A model generated the notes under the pieces. That model was not told where the DNA came from. It did not search any database and saw only the letters and a program-made list of their open reading frames with translations. From NCBI GenBank assembly GCA_958298945.1, contig OY282610.1:19554233-19618232 (forward strand): a DNA stretch of 64,000 nt, read 5' to 3'. Origin of the DNA: Atherix ibis. Taxonomy: Eukaryota > Arthropoda > Insecta > Diptera > Athericidae. Numbering within the stretch: position 1 is the first letter of the stretch; each line of letters opens with the position of its first letter. Below, piece after piece: positions 44,567 through 57,600 of this stretch. A program made the position numbers and the translations under genes.

Positions 44567-46825
44567 TCAAACATTAAAGGCAGTAGCGGATAGAAAACAT
44601 TCTAGATCATCGCATTCATATATCCACTGTGGATTTACCATTTGACCAAAACATGTTAATTTCGTTTTACATATAACATATTTAGTGTTAGTTGCATTTT
44701 CTGTCAGTATTGTTCCCTTATATTTGGAGATAATATTAAAAAGGTGTTTAGCTTCATTACTGTCAATGTCGGGTGAAAGGTAGAATGTTTGATTTTTGAA
44801 AAATCCAGAATCACCTTTAATTCTTTGTGGTTGATTTTCATTAGGTAATTCTTCGTCTGTACTGACTTCATAAATGTTACATTCTGTTTTTGATTGTTTA
44901 GCAATTGTTTCCCGAGCTCTATCAATTTCATCTTCCGTATCTGATTCAGACGCTTCCTCTTTGTTTTGAATTGATTCTTCAATGCTGGATTCCACGTCAC
45001 ATTTAGATTCATTTTTTCGTGTAGAATCTACCACAGGTTTCAGAGATATATCGCAAAATTCTGGTTCACTATCTGATTTATCGCAGTCATCCTTATTTAA
45101 AGCATATTTCCGCCATGATAATCTCTTTTTGATTCGATAACAATCTTCAATCCACTTTCGAGTAATAATTTTCCCCTTTCCTTTGACTTGATTATATTTT
45201 GGAGTATTTTTGAACGCACAACTGAAAACGAAAAATTACGAAGTTAAAAACAAAAGAATGTTATAAAATAAAACTAACATTAAATGTGTACAAGTATCAT
45301 CCCAATCTGCTTTGTATTTGGCTCCCATTTCAATTGCTTTACTACGTAAAATTCCACGATCTGGATTCTAGAAGAAAATTGCTCTAAAAAAATTTGTTCT
45401 AAATACATAATGGTAAATGCAAACAAACCTGTAGTCCACTTAAGACTATAACAACCCCATGAAAAAGCTCGTGAAACGATTTATAAATAATTTGTATAGA
45501 ATTCTTTTCTTTCGTACATTCACTAGTTTTCTCTTGAACTGACGAAGATTTTGATTTGTTATATAATTCAGCTTGTTTTGATTTTTTTGAAGAGTTTTGT
45601 TCTCTTATATTATCAGAATATGGTTTAGGTTTTTTTGCTGATGGTTCTGAACTTGTTTCAGATCGACGTTTTTTTTCATTTACTGCTGATATATCTTTCA
45701 TATTGTTAACATTAAGTGGTTGCATTTTAGCGTTTGATTCTTTTTCAGCTTTAACTTTATCTCGGTCTGCTGTTATTATTCGCTCAAGTCTCTCATTTGG
45801 CATTTCATCTTCTTTTTCATAACACAAGTCCAATCTGTTTCTATCCAGATATAAAATTGAATCATTTCTATCTTTTGTTTTAGATATATTTGGCGAATTT
45901 TTTTTCTTGTTGAAAGTAGGCATAGATGGTTTTAGAATTTTGTTTGCATTTGATGCAGCACGTATAGCAGAAGCAGCTGCAAAATAAAATCAATATTCAA
46001 ATAAATTTAATAAAAATTCTATTATTTCGTGCATAATTTTAGATTTTACATACTTGATAAATGCTCATTTTGATTTTTATTCTTCTTCCAACGACTGAAC
46101 GCTGTATCAGAATTATCAGAATCACTATCGGATATTGACTGTCTAAATTTGTACTTTCCAATTTGACTACTCTCAAATTTAGTATTGGTGATCGACGTAT
46201 TTAATGTGCTGCTGGATCCTTTTACAACAGATTGTTCAGTTATTTTGTCATCGACATAAACTCTAACAAATGCGAGTCCGTATTTTATTTGTGTATTAAA
46301 TGGTTGATAGCAAATAATTTTAACCAGATCCCATTTATCATTACGAGTATCTTCGCAAAGAAGGCTTGACTGAAAACATCGTACTCGGTTTGTATTGACC
46401 AAATTTCGAGTATCAAGCATTGTCATAAAAGAAGAACTAAGCAATAACGGCTGCAAAGCAAGAAAATGTCTAGTCGAAGACAACAAAATTGTATGCATTT
46501 ATATTTTACAAATACCTTGAATTCAGCATTAAGATTTGTTGTTTTACCTACAACAACCTCTATGAATGCCGATTGCTCATTTCCAATATCTATTCCAACT
46601 ATCTTCTCCGGCTTTTCAAGCTGCAAGATAACGTACGCAGGATCTTTTATATTTGTATCCACTTTCCATTTTTTTCCAGGCAAAGTATTAGACAATAAAT
46701 TGGATGCTGGATAATTCTAAAATGCTATAATTTAAAAAAAAACTTTACTACAAATGGATTTGATTTTTATTTACCGAGTCTTCACTACTCGCTGCATAAA
46801 CAGACTTAAAATTAACTTGAGGCAT
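44567..46825 (-). CDS. XRCC1: XRCC1 single-strand break repair scaffold
   Basis: Six exons on the minus strand: 46775-46825, 46516-46716, 46054-46450, 45429-45976, 45279-45367, 44567-45221. All are GT/AG and in frame, 646 residues (human XRCC1 has 633). Residues 1 to about 155 form the N-terminal domain that binds DNA polymerase beta-type partners (VYAASSEDSNYPASNLL, WKVDTNIKDPAYVILQLEK, DIGNEQSAFIEV). A linker rich in Lys/Ser and Asp follows. BRCT1 lies at about 378-470 (GVVIVLSGLQNP, GAKYKADWDDTCTHLICAF, KWIEDCY) and would bind PARP-generated poly(ADP-ribose). BRCT2 lies at about 566-646 (FFKNQTFYLSPD, YVICKTK, PQWIYECD) and would bind DNA ligase III. An acidic segment before BRCT2 (about 505-555) has CK2-like sites (SESDTEDE). 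It acts in the nucleus in base excision and single-strand break repair. A clear orthologue. Confidence 0.96.
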
Positions 46826-46903
46826 TTTCACTTCTTTTATATTTTTTGATGAAATAATTGTAAATTTAGTAGCAATTATCACTTGATAAGAAATTTTCAA
46901 ATC

Positions 46904-46938
<35 letters not shown>

Positions 46939-48631
46939 CAATTTTATATGATTTATTAAAAAAATTTAAAATAATCCTATTCAATTAGAACTTTGTTCAA
47001 AAATCATTTTTTGATGTTTACAAAAAAAAAACATTAACAATATTGAGCGAGCGGCAAAATATTTAATGTAGTTAGACAAGTGTTACCGCATTAAAAAAAA
47101 ACATAGCTGTCAAAATATGCTACGAAGCTTTTTGATTGGCCAAGTTGTTTCTTATTCGCCATTAGGCGCAAAACTTTAAACATAATAAAAACTATGTTAA
47201 CCTTAGATTATAGAATATAAACTAAGATGCTCTAGCAGTTTAATTAAAAATTGCATTATAATTATTTTTTATAAAAAAATTCATCATTTAATGCTGGTTT
47301 TGTTACTCACTTGAGAAGAATTGTAATTAATTTACTTTATCATAAATATCATAGTAGAGCCTTTTGATTTTTACTTTATACAAAAAAGAAAGTTTAACTT
47401 TCTGTTAAAACAATTAATATTTAGCTATTTTAGGAAGTTTTTAGTGGTTTATTTGTAATTGCCTGATTTTTGAACATGGTTTTAATGCAATAAAACCTAA
47501 ACCACATTTTCTATGGCACAGGCATCGTATTGCCTTTGTTAAAACCCTTAAGATTAAAGAACTTCAAGTATTGGATTAAAGAGATCTAAGGATTGAATAG
47601 GAAGAGCTGTATCATCATGTTGAAGACATATTAAGAAAAACTGCAATAAAAGTACTTAACTATGTACGACAGTACATAGCGTCAGTAATATCTTATTTAA
47701 TATCATATACATTATTAGACAAAACAAAAACTTTCCTTCTTTATTATTTTGATGTATTTTAATTTTAACCAAATAAATGAGAATTTATTTATAATGTAAA
47801 TTTCATATTTGCAATTTACAATCTTAAAGACGTTATTTCAACGCTGCAACCGTCATAAACGATGATTATTATGTAATTTTTCATTGAATTCTGTAATAAT
47901 TAAAAATTTAGTATAATTTTTTTACAAATATCATTTGTTAACGGAATATTATTCTATTTATAGATAGTGTTTTATATTTTTTTATCGACAGCTAGCCCAG
48001 CCACCACCTTTTAGCGGTAACTATTTTGAAACAACAAATAATTATCAGCACCAACCCGATTAGAGTGCATGCACAAACCTTCTTGAAATCAGCTTACTCA
48101 TATTATAGTTATCTGTGCTCTTATATGGTCGTCAGTTGAAATATTTATTTGTTCTAGTCATTTTATTTATTTATTTTAGAAGAAAAATCATTTGATCAAA
48201 TTGCTTATATAATATAAAATATTGTTGTTTTCATTTGATGTATTTGTATATATTATATATTTAAAAAAATATTTTCCTATTTATAAATTATATAATAATT
48301 ATTATTATTGTCATGTGATAAAACAGCTATTGTTTTTTTTATAATTAATTATTTACAAAGCAATTTAGTTGTCGTAGTGAGGATTATTTTCTATTACTTG
48401 CGATAGAATTATTGTTGAAATAAATTAGAAAAATTTGTACCTATCAGGAAATTAAACGGCCAACTTATCTATAACACTCAAGAAATATCAAAGATTTTGT
48501 TGATTGGACACTTATTTACAAAGTGGTATGGTTTTATTCTAAATGAGTAAATAGTGATTTTTAATATTTCTTTATTTTTTCTTGCAAAAAATAACAATTA
48601 TTGAATTTTTATGCAAATCTATTAGGACAAT
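46826..48631. other. Divergent intergenic region XRCC1 / FAM177-like gene
   Basis: About 1.8 kb, AT-rich. It has a TA microsatellite at about 46911-46936. A less AT-rich block near 47990-48120 is a plausible promoter of the FAM177-like gene. No gene was recognised. Confidence 0.5.
46911..46936. repeat. TA microsatellite
   Basis: About 13 TA dinucleotides, 90 bp upstream of the XRCC1 start. Confidence 0.9.
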
Positions 48632-48820
48632 ATGAATTGTATAAAACATGACGAAACCATGGCAACAAGAAGTGATAGTCAATTTTTTGTCCAGAAAGTT
48701 GGTAAAAAAAAACATGTTTTACATTTTAGTGATGGAGTTATGGAAGATGATGACTTTAGTTGTAATCAGTTCAACGACGAAAATATAACCAAGGACAATA
48801 GAGGGAATGAAATTGGCGAG
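48632..48820 (+). CDS. First exon of a probable FAM177-family gene (partial)
   Basis: 63 codons from an ATG at 48632, ending in phase 0 at a consensus donor (GGCGAG then GTAATT). A second ATG at 48659 (MATRSDSQ) may be the real start. The stretch KKKHVLHFSDGVMEDDD resembles the start of the FAM177 domain, in which a basic run is followed by HFSDG-type and acidic residues. FAM177 proteins are small and, as far as I know, poorly characterised. The tryptophan- and tyrosine-rich second half of the domain is not found between here and the satellite or inside it, so the remaining exons should lie beyond the right edge of the window. That would put the whole satellite in intron 1. Family assignment is moderate because only one short exon is visible. 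Confidence 0.6.
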
Positions 48821-49730
48821 GTAATTTATAACTTTAGATTAAAGAATATCTGAATCTGGATTGTACGTCAGCCCGTATACGTATACGCAATTTTCTGGCT
48901 TAATTATTGCAGAAGCGGCGAGAAATCGTAACGCTTGCATACTTTTGTGTAGATATTTTTATGTAGACATAACCAGTATCAAAACTGATATCTAATTTTC
49001 GTAATAGAAATTTATTGAATTGCAAAAGCATAATTTATATTAATTTAAATTCACTTATTGGAAACAAAAAAAATACAATTTAAACGCAACGACAGGGAAT
49101 TTTTATTTTTTTGTACAATCTTTTGATATGAAATGGAATTATATTTTATGTTTATTATTTATTTCGTAAATATCAAGCGCCTCAATTTTGTAGACTTTCG
49201 GAGAGTTTTAAAATACGCCATTATTCTTCATGAAAGTGGTAGCATACGCGAAATGCTTACATACTTTTGTTGTTTTTCAAGTTGTTATTTTGGTACTTAT
49301 CGGAAAGTGCAAGTGAAAGTGTGTAGTTTTTATGGTTTTTTAAGTATTTACGAAAAAGTAAGTATTTATATAAATAGTTATATTATTGATAAAATTAAAT
49401 ACGAAGTTTTTATTTCAGAAAATAAAGTATTTTACAAAGAATTGTTGGTAATTGAACGAAATGAGGAAACCGGGAATTTCTTTCTTTATTTAATGATTTG
49501 TTTTTTTTTTTCTCCAAAAAGTAGTTAAAAAGTGAAGAGTTCAGCATTCAATAAATGTAAACAAATGTGATGTTGACAGTTCAATGTTTACCAGAAAATA
49601 GTTCAGTAAAGTGTGTGTAAGAATATTGAAGGGAACGAATTTTTCAGTCTGTTTGCCATTACTGTTTTTATTGTGTTAAATAAAGTATATTCGGTAGGCT
49701 TATTATTTAAATAAATTTGTTTACATTTGT
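48821..49730. other. Presumed intron 1 start, non-repetitive part
   Basis: About 900 bp with no second exon recognised. A 131-codon frame at 49133-49528 looks random (Phe/Ile/Tyr-rich, no domain). The last 180 bp contain TGTTTAC and ACTGAAC-like pieces that resemble rare satellite variants on either strand. Confidence 0.5.
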
Positions 49731-51536
49731 GGAAAATTTTTACTGAAAATTTTTACTGAAAATTTTTACTGAAAATTTTTACTGAGAATTTTTACTGACA
49801 AACTGTTTACTGGAAATTTTTACTGAAAATTTTTACTGAAAATTTTTACTGAAAATTTTTACTGAAAATTTTTACTGAAAAATTTTACTGAAAATTTTTA
49901 CTGAAAATTTTTACTGAAAATTTTTACTGAAAATTTTTACTGAAAATTTTTACTGAAAATTTTTACTGAAAATTTTTACTGAAAATTTTTACTGAAAATT
50001 TTTACTGAAAATTTTTACTGAAAATTTTTACTGAAAATTTTTACTGAAAATTTTTACTGAAAATTTTTACTGAAAATTTTTACTGAAAATTTTTACTGAA
50101 AATTTTTACTGAAAATTTTTACTGAAAATTTTTACTGAAAATTTTTACTGAAAATTTTTACTGAAAATTTTTACTGAAAATTTTTACTGAAAATTTTTAC
50201 TGAAAATATTTACTGAAAATATTTACTGAAAATTTTTACTGAAAATATTTACTGAAAATTTTTACTGAAAATTTTTACTGAAAATTTTTACTGAAAATTT
50301 TTACTGAAAATTTTTACTGAAAATTTTTACTGAAAATTTTTACTGAAAATTTTTACTGAAAATTTTTACTGAAAATTTTTACTGAAAATTTTTACTGAAA
50401 ATTTTTACTGAAAATTTTTACTGAAAATTTTTACTGAAAATTTTTACTGAAAATTTTTACTGAAAATTTTTACTGAAAATTTTTACTGAAAATTTTTACT
50501 GAAAATTTTTACTGAAAATTTTTACTGAAAATTTTTACTGAAAATTTTTACTGAAAATTTTTACTGAAAATTTTTACTGAAAATTTTTACTGAAAATTTT
50601 TACTGAAAATTTTTACTGAAAATTTTTACTGAAAATTTTTACTGAAAATTTTTACTGAAAATTTTTACTGAAAATTTTTACTGAAAATTTTTACTGAAAA
50701 TTTTTACTGAAAATTTTTACTGAAAATTTTTACTGAAAATTTTTACTGAAAATTTTTACTGAAAATTTTTACTGAAAATTTTTACTGAAAATTTTTACTG
50801 AAAATTTTTACTGAAAATTTTTACTGAAAATTTTTACTGAAAATTTTTACTGAAAATTTTTACTGAAAATTTTTACTGAAAAATTTTACTGAAAATTTTT
50901 ACTGAAAATTTTTACTGAAAATTTTTACTGAAAATTTTTACTGAAAATTTTTACTGAAAATTTTTACTGAAAATTTTTACTGAAAATTTTTACTGAAAAT
51001 TTTTACTGAAAATTTTTACTGAAAAATTTTACTGAAAATTTTTACTGAAAAATTTTACTGAAAATTTTTACTGAAAAATTTTACTGAAAAATTTTACTGA
51101 AAATTTTTACTGAAAATTTTTACTGAAAAATTTTACTGAAAAATTTTACTGAAAATTTTTACTGAAAATTTTAACTGAAAATTTTAACTGAAAATTTTTA
51201 CTGAAAATTTTTACTGAAAATTTTTACTGAAAATTTTTACTGAAAATTTTTACTGAAAATTTTTACTGAAAATTTTTACTGAAAATTTTTACTGAAAATT
51301 TTTACTGAAAATTTTTACTGAAAATTTTTACTGAAAATTTTTACTGAAAATTTTTTTTGAAAATTTTTACTGAAAATTTTTACTGAAAATTTTTACTGAA
51401 AATTTTTACTGAAAATTTTTACTGAAAATTTTTACTGAAAATTTTTACTGAAAATTTTTACTGAAAATTTTTACTGAAAATTTTTACTGAAAATTTTACA
51501 GAAAGGTTTTACAGAAAGGTTTTACTGAACATTTTT

Positions 51537-51623
51537 ACTGACAAATGTTTACTAACAAATTGTTTACTGAAAATTTTTACTGACAAATTGTTTACTGAAA
51601 ATTTTTACTGACAAACTGTTTAC
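51537..51623. repeat. Satellite marker cassette, first complete copy
   Basis: The cassette ACTGACAAATGTTT-ACTAACAAATTGTTT, then a basic unit, then ACTGACAAACTGTTT. Cassettes begin at 51537, 52701, 53655, 53972, 54830, 56014, 57149, 57544, 59693, 61142 and 62405. The spacings (1164, 954, 317, 858, 1184, 1135, 395, 2149, 1449, 1263 bp) show irregular higher-order units. The first copy differs slightly from the others, with an extra ACTGACAAATTGTTT block, and a partial ACTGACAAACTGTTT unit also occurs at about 49795. Confidence 0.9.
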
Positions 51624-54600
51624 TGAAAATTTTTACTGAAAATTTTTACTGAAAATTTTTACTGAAAAATTTTACTGAAAATTTTTACTGAAAATTTTTA
51701 CTGAAAATTTTTACTGAAAATTTTTACTGAAAATTTTTACTGAAAATTTTTACTGAAAATTTTTACTGAAAATTTTTACTGAAAATTTTTACTGAAAATT
51801 TTTACTGAAAATTTTTACTGAAAATTTTTACTGAAAATTTTTACTGAAAATTTTTACTGAAAATTTTTACTGAAAATTTTTACTGAAAATTTTTACTGAA
51901 AATTTTTACTGAAAATTTTTACTGAAAATTTTTACTGAAAAATTTTACTGAAAAATTTTACTGAAAATTTTTACTGAAAAATTTTACTGAAAATTTTTAC
52001 TGAAAAATTTTACTGAAAAATTTTACTGAAAATTTTTACTGAAAATTTTTACTGAAAAATTTTACTGAAAATTTTTACTGAAAATTTTTACTGAAAAATT
52101 ATACTGAAAATTTTTACTGAAAATTTTTACTGAAAATTTTTACTGAAAATTTTTACTGAAAAATTTTACTGAAAATTTTTACTGAAAAATTTTACTGAAA
52201 ATTTTTACTGAAAATATTTACTGAAAATATTTACTGAAAATTTTTACTGAAAATTTTTACTGAAAATTTTTACTGAAAATTTTTACTGAAAATTTTTACT
52301 GAAAATTTTTACTGAAAATTTTTACTGAAAATTTTTACTGAAAATTTTTACTGAAAATTTTTACTGAAAATTTTTACTGAAAATTTTTACTGAAAATTTT
52401 TACTGAAAATTTTTACTGAAAATTTTTACTGAAAATTTTTACTGAAAATTTTTACTGAAAATTTTTACTGAAAATTTTTACTGAAAATTTTTACTGAAAA
52501 TTTTTACTGAAAATTTTTACTGAAAATTTTTACTGAAAGTTTTTACTGAAAATTTTTACTGAAAATTTTTACTGAAAATTTTTACTGAAAATTTTTACTG
52601 AAAATTTTTACTGAAAATTTTTACTGAAAATTTTTACTGAAAATTTTTACTGAAAATTTTTACTGAAAATTTTTACTGAAAATTTTTACTGAAAATTTTT
52701 ACTGACAAATGTTTACTAACAAATTGTTTACTGAAAATTTTTACTGACAAACTGTTTACTGAAAATTTTTACTGAAAATTTTTACTGAAAATTTTTACTG
52801 AAAATTTTTACTGAAAAATTTTACTGAAAATTTTTACTGAAAATTTTTACTGAAAATTTTTACTGAAAATTTTTACTGAAAATTTTTACTGAAAATTTTT
52901 ACTGAAAATTTTTACTGAAAATTTTTACTGAAAATTTTTACTGAAAATTTTTACTGAAAATTTTTACTGAAAATTTTTACTGAAAATTTTTACTGAAAAT
53001 TTTTACTGAAAATTTTTACTGAAAATTTTTACTGAAAATTTTTACTGAAAAATTTTACTGAAAAATTTTACTGAAAATTTTTACTGAAAAATTTTACTGA
53101 AAATTTTTACTGAAAAATTTTACTGAAAAATTTTACTGAAAAATTTTACTGAAAAATTTTACTGAAAAATTTTACTGAAAAATTTTACTGAAAAATTTTA
53201 CTGAAAAATTTTACTGAAAATTTTTACTGAAAAATTTTACTGAATATTTTTACTGAAAATTTTTACTGAAAAATTATACTGAAAATTTTTACTGAAAATT
53301 TTTACTGAAAAATTTTACTGAAAATTTTTACTGAAAAATTTTACTGAAAATTTTTACTGAAAATATTTACTGAAAATATTTACTGAAAATTTTTACTGAA
53401 AATTTTTACTGAAAATTTTTACTGAAAATTTTTACTGAAAATTTTTACTGAAAATTTTTACTGAAAATTTTTACTGAAAATTTTTACTGAAAATGTTTAC
53501 TGAAAATTTTTACTGAAAATTTTTACTGAAAATTTTTACTGAAAATTTTTACTGAAAATTTTTACTGAAAATTTTTACTGAAAATTTTTACTGAAAATTT
53601 TTACTGAAAATTTTTACTGAAAATTTTTACTGAAAATTTTTACTGAAAATTTTTACTGACAAATGTTTACTAACAAATTGTTTACTGAAAATTTTTACTG
53701 ACAAACTGTTTACTGAAAATTTTTACTGAACATTTTTACTGAAAATTTTTACTGAAAATTTTTACTGAAAATTTTTACTGAAAATTTTTACTGAAAATTT
53801 TTACTGAAAATTTTTACTGAAAATTTTTACTGAAAATTTTTACTGAACATTTTTACTGAAAATTTTTACTGAAAATTTTTACTGAAAATTTTTACTGAAA
53901 ATTTTTACTGAAAATTTTTACTGAAAATTTTTACTGAAAATTTTTACTGAAAATTTTTACTGAAAATTTTTACTGACAAATGTTTACTAACAAATTGTTT
54001 ACTGAAAATTTTTACTGACAAACTGTTTACTGAAAATTTTTACTGAAAAATTTTACTGAAAATTTTTACTGAAAATTTTTACTGAAAAATTTTACTGAAA
54101 ATTTTTACTGAAAAATTTTACTGAAAATTTTTACTGAAAATTTTTACTGAAAATTTTTACTGAAAATTTTTACTGAAAATTTTTACTGAAAATTTTTACT
54201 GAAAATTTTTACTGAAAATTTTTACTGAAAATTTTTACTGAAAATTTTTACTGAAAATTTTTACTGAAAATTTTTACTGAAAATTTTTACTGAAAATTTT
54301 TACTGAAAATTTTTACTGAAAATTTTTACTGAAAAATTTTACTGAAAAATTTTACTGAAAATTTTTACTGAAAAATTTTACTGAAAAATTTTACTGAAAA
54401 ATTTTACTGAAAAATTTTACTGAAAAATTTTACTGAAAAATTTTACTGAAAAATTTTACTGAAAAATTTTACTGAAAAATTTTACTGAAAAATTTTACTG
54501 AAAAATTTTACTGAAAATTTTACTGAAAATTTTTACTGAAAATATTTACTGAAAATTTTTACTGAAAATTTTTACTGAAAATTTTTACTGAAAATTTTTA

Positions 54601-57600
54601 CTGAAAATTTTTACTGAAAATTTTTACTGAAAATTTTTACTGAAAATTTTTACTGAAAATTTTTACTGAAAATTTTTACTGAAAATTTTTACTGAAAATT
54701 TTTACTGAAAATTTTTACTGAAAATTTTTACTGAAAATTTTTACTGAAAATTTTTACTGAAAATTTTTACTCAGTTTTTACTGAAAATTTTTACTCAGTT
54801 TTTACTGAAAATTTTTACTGAAAATTTTTACTGACAAATGTTTACTAACAAATTGTTTACTAAAAATTTTTACTGACAAACTGTTTACTGAAAATTTTTA
54901 CTGAAAATTTTTACTGAAAATTTTTACTGAAAATTTTTACTGAAAAATTTTTACTGAAAATTTTTACTGAAAATTTTTACTGAAAATTTTTACTGAAAAT
55001 TTTTACTGAAAATTTTTACTGAAAATTTTTACTGAAAATTTTTACTGAAAATTTTTACTGAAAATTTTTACTGAAAATTTTTACTGAAAATTTTTACTGA
55101 AAATTTTTACTGAAAATTTTTACTGAAAATTTTTACTGAAAATTTTTACTGAAAATTTTTACTGAAAATTTTTACTGAAAATTTTTACTGAAAATTTTTA
55201 CTGAAAATTTTTACTGAAAATTTTTACTGAAAATTTTTACTGAAAATTTTTACTGAAAAATTTTACTGAAAAATTTTACTGAAAAATTTTACTGAAAATT
55301 TTTACTGAAAAATTTTACTGAAAATTTTTACTGAAAAATTTTACTGAAAATTTTTACTGAAAAATTTTACTGAAAAATTTTACTGAAAATTTTTACTGAA
55401 AATTTTTACTGAAAAATTTTACTGAATATTTTTACTGAAAATTTTTACTGAAAAATTATACTGAAAATTTTTACTGAAAATTTTTACTGAAAAATTTTAC
55501 TGAAAATTTTTACTGAAAAATTTTACTGAAAATTTTTACTGAAAATATTTACTGAAAATATTTACTGAAAATTTTTACTGAAAATTTTTACTGAAAATTT
55601 TTACTGAAAATTTTTACTGAAAAATTTTACTGAAAATTTTACTGAAAATTTTTACTGAAAATATTTACTGAAAATTTTTACTGAAAATTTTTACTGAAAA
55701 TTTTTACTGAAAATTTTTACTGAAAATTTTTACTGAAAATTTTTACTGAAAATTTTTACTGAAAATTTTTACTGAAAATTTTTACTGAAAATTTTTACTG
55801 AAAATTTTTACTGAAAATTTTTACTGAAAATTTTTACTGAAAATTTTTACTGAAAATTTTTACTGAAAATTTTTACTGAAAATTTTTACTGAAAATTTTT
55901 ACTGAAAATTTTTACTGAAAATTTTTACTGAAAATTTTTACTCAGTTTTTACTGAAAATTTTTACTCAGTTTTTACTGAAAATTTTTACTGAAAATTTTT
56001 ACTGAAAATTTTTACTGACAAATGTTTACTAACAAATTGTTTACTGAAAATTTTTACTGACAAACTGTTTACTGAAAATTTTTACTGAAAATTTTTACTG
56101 AAAATTTTTACTGAAAATTTTTACTGAAAATTTTTACTGAAAATTTTTACTGAAAAATTTTACTGAAAAATTTTACTGAAAATTTTTACTGAAAATTTTT
56201 ACTGAAAATTTTTACTGAAAATTTTTACTGAAAATTTTTACTGAAAATTTTTACTGAAAATTTTTACTGAAAATTTTTACTGAAAATTTTTACTGAAAAT
56301 TTTTACTGAAAATTTTTACTGAAAATTTTTACTGAAAATTTTTACTGAAAATTTTTACTGAAAATTTTTACTGAAAATTTTTACTGAAAATTTTTACTGA
56401 AAAATTTTACTGAAAAATTTTACTGAAAAATTTTACTGAAAATTTTTACTGAAAAATTTTACTGAAAATTTTTACTGAAAAATTTTACTGAAAAATTTTA
56501 CTGAAAATTTTTACTGAAAATTTTTACTGAAAAATTTTACTGAATATTTTTACTGAAAATTTTTACTGAAAAATTATACTGAAAATTTTTACTGAAAATT
56601 TTTACTGAAAAATTTTACTGAAAATTTTTACTGAAAAATTTTACTGAAAATTTTTACTGAAAAATTTTACTGAAAATTTTTACTGAAAATATTTACTGAA
56701 AATATTTACTGAAAATTTTTACTGAAAATTTTTACTGAAAATTTTTACTGAAAATTTTTACTGAAAATTTTTACTGAAAATTTTTACTGAAAATTTTTAC
56801 TGAAAATTTTTACTGAAAATTTTTACTGAAAATTTTTACTGAAAATTTTTACTGAAAATTTTTACTGAACATTTTTACTGAAAATTTTTACTGAAAATTT
56901 TTACTGAAAGTTTTTACTGAAAATTTTTACTGAAAATTTTTACTGAAAATTTTTACTGAAAATTTTTACTGAAAATTTTTACTGAAAATTTTTACTGAAA
57001 ATTTTTACTGAAAATTTTTACTGAAAATTTTTACTGAAAATTTTTACTGAAAATTTTTACTGAAAATTTTTACTGAAAATTTTTACTGAAAATTTTTACT
57101 GAAATTTTTACTGAAAATTTTTACTGAAAATTTTTACTGAAAATTTTTACTGACAAATGTTTACTAACAAATTGTTTACTGAAAATTTTTACTGACAAAC
57201 TGTTTACTGAAAATTTTTACTGAAAATTTTTACTGAAAATTTTTACTGAAAATTTTTACTGAAAATTTTTACTGAAAATTTTTACTGAAAATTTTTACTG
57301 AAAATTTTTACTGAAAATTTTTACTGAAAATTTTTACTGAAAATTTTTACTGAAAATTTTTACTGAAAATTTTTACTGAAAATTTTTACTGAAAATTTTT
57401 ACTGAAAATTTTTACTGAAAATTTTTACTGAAAATTTTTACTGAAAATTTTTACTGAAAATTTTTACTGAAAATTTTTACTGAAAATTTTTACTGAAAAT
57501 TTTGACTGAAAATTTTTACTGAAAATTTTTACTGAAAATTTTTACTGACAAATGTTTACTAACAAATTGTTTACTGAAAATTTTTACTGACAAACTGTTT

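Noticed and set aside
44704..45012. 102-codon frame on the minus strand within XRCC1
   Set aside because: A shadow in another frame of XRCC1 exon 6.
49133..49528. 131-codon open frame before the satellite
   Set aside because: Phe/Ile/Tyr-rich composition expected of random AT-rich DNA, no domain, no start context, and it lies in the presumed intron.
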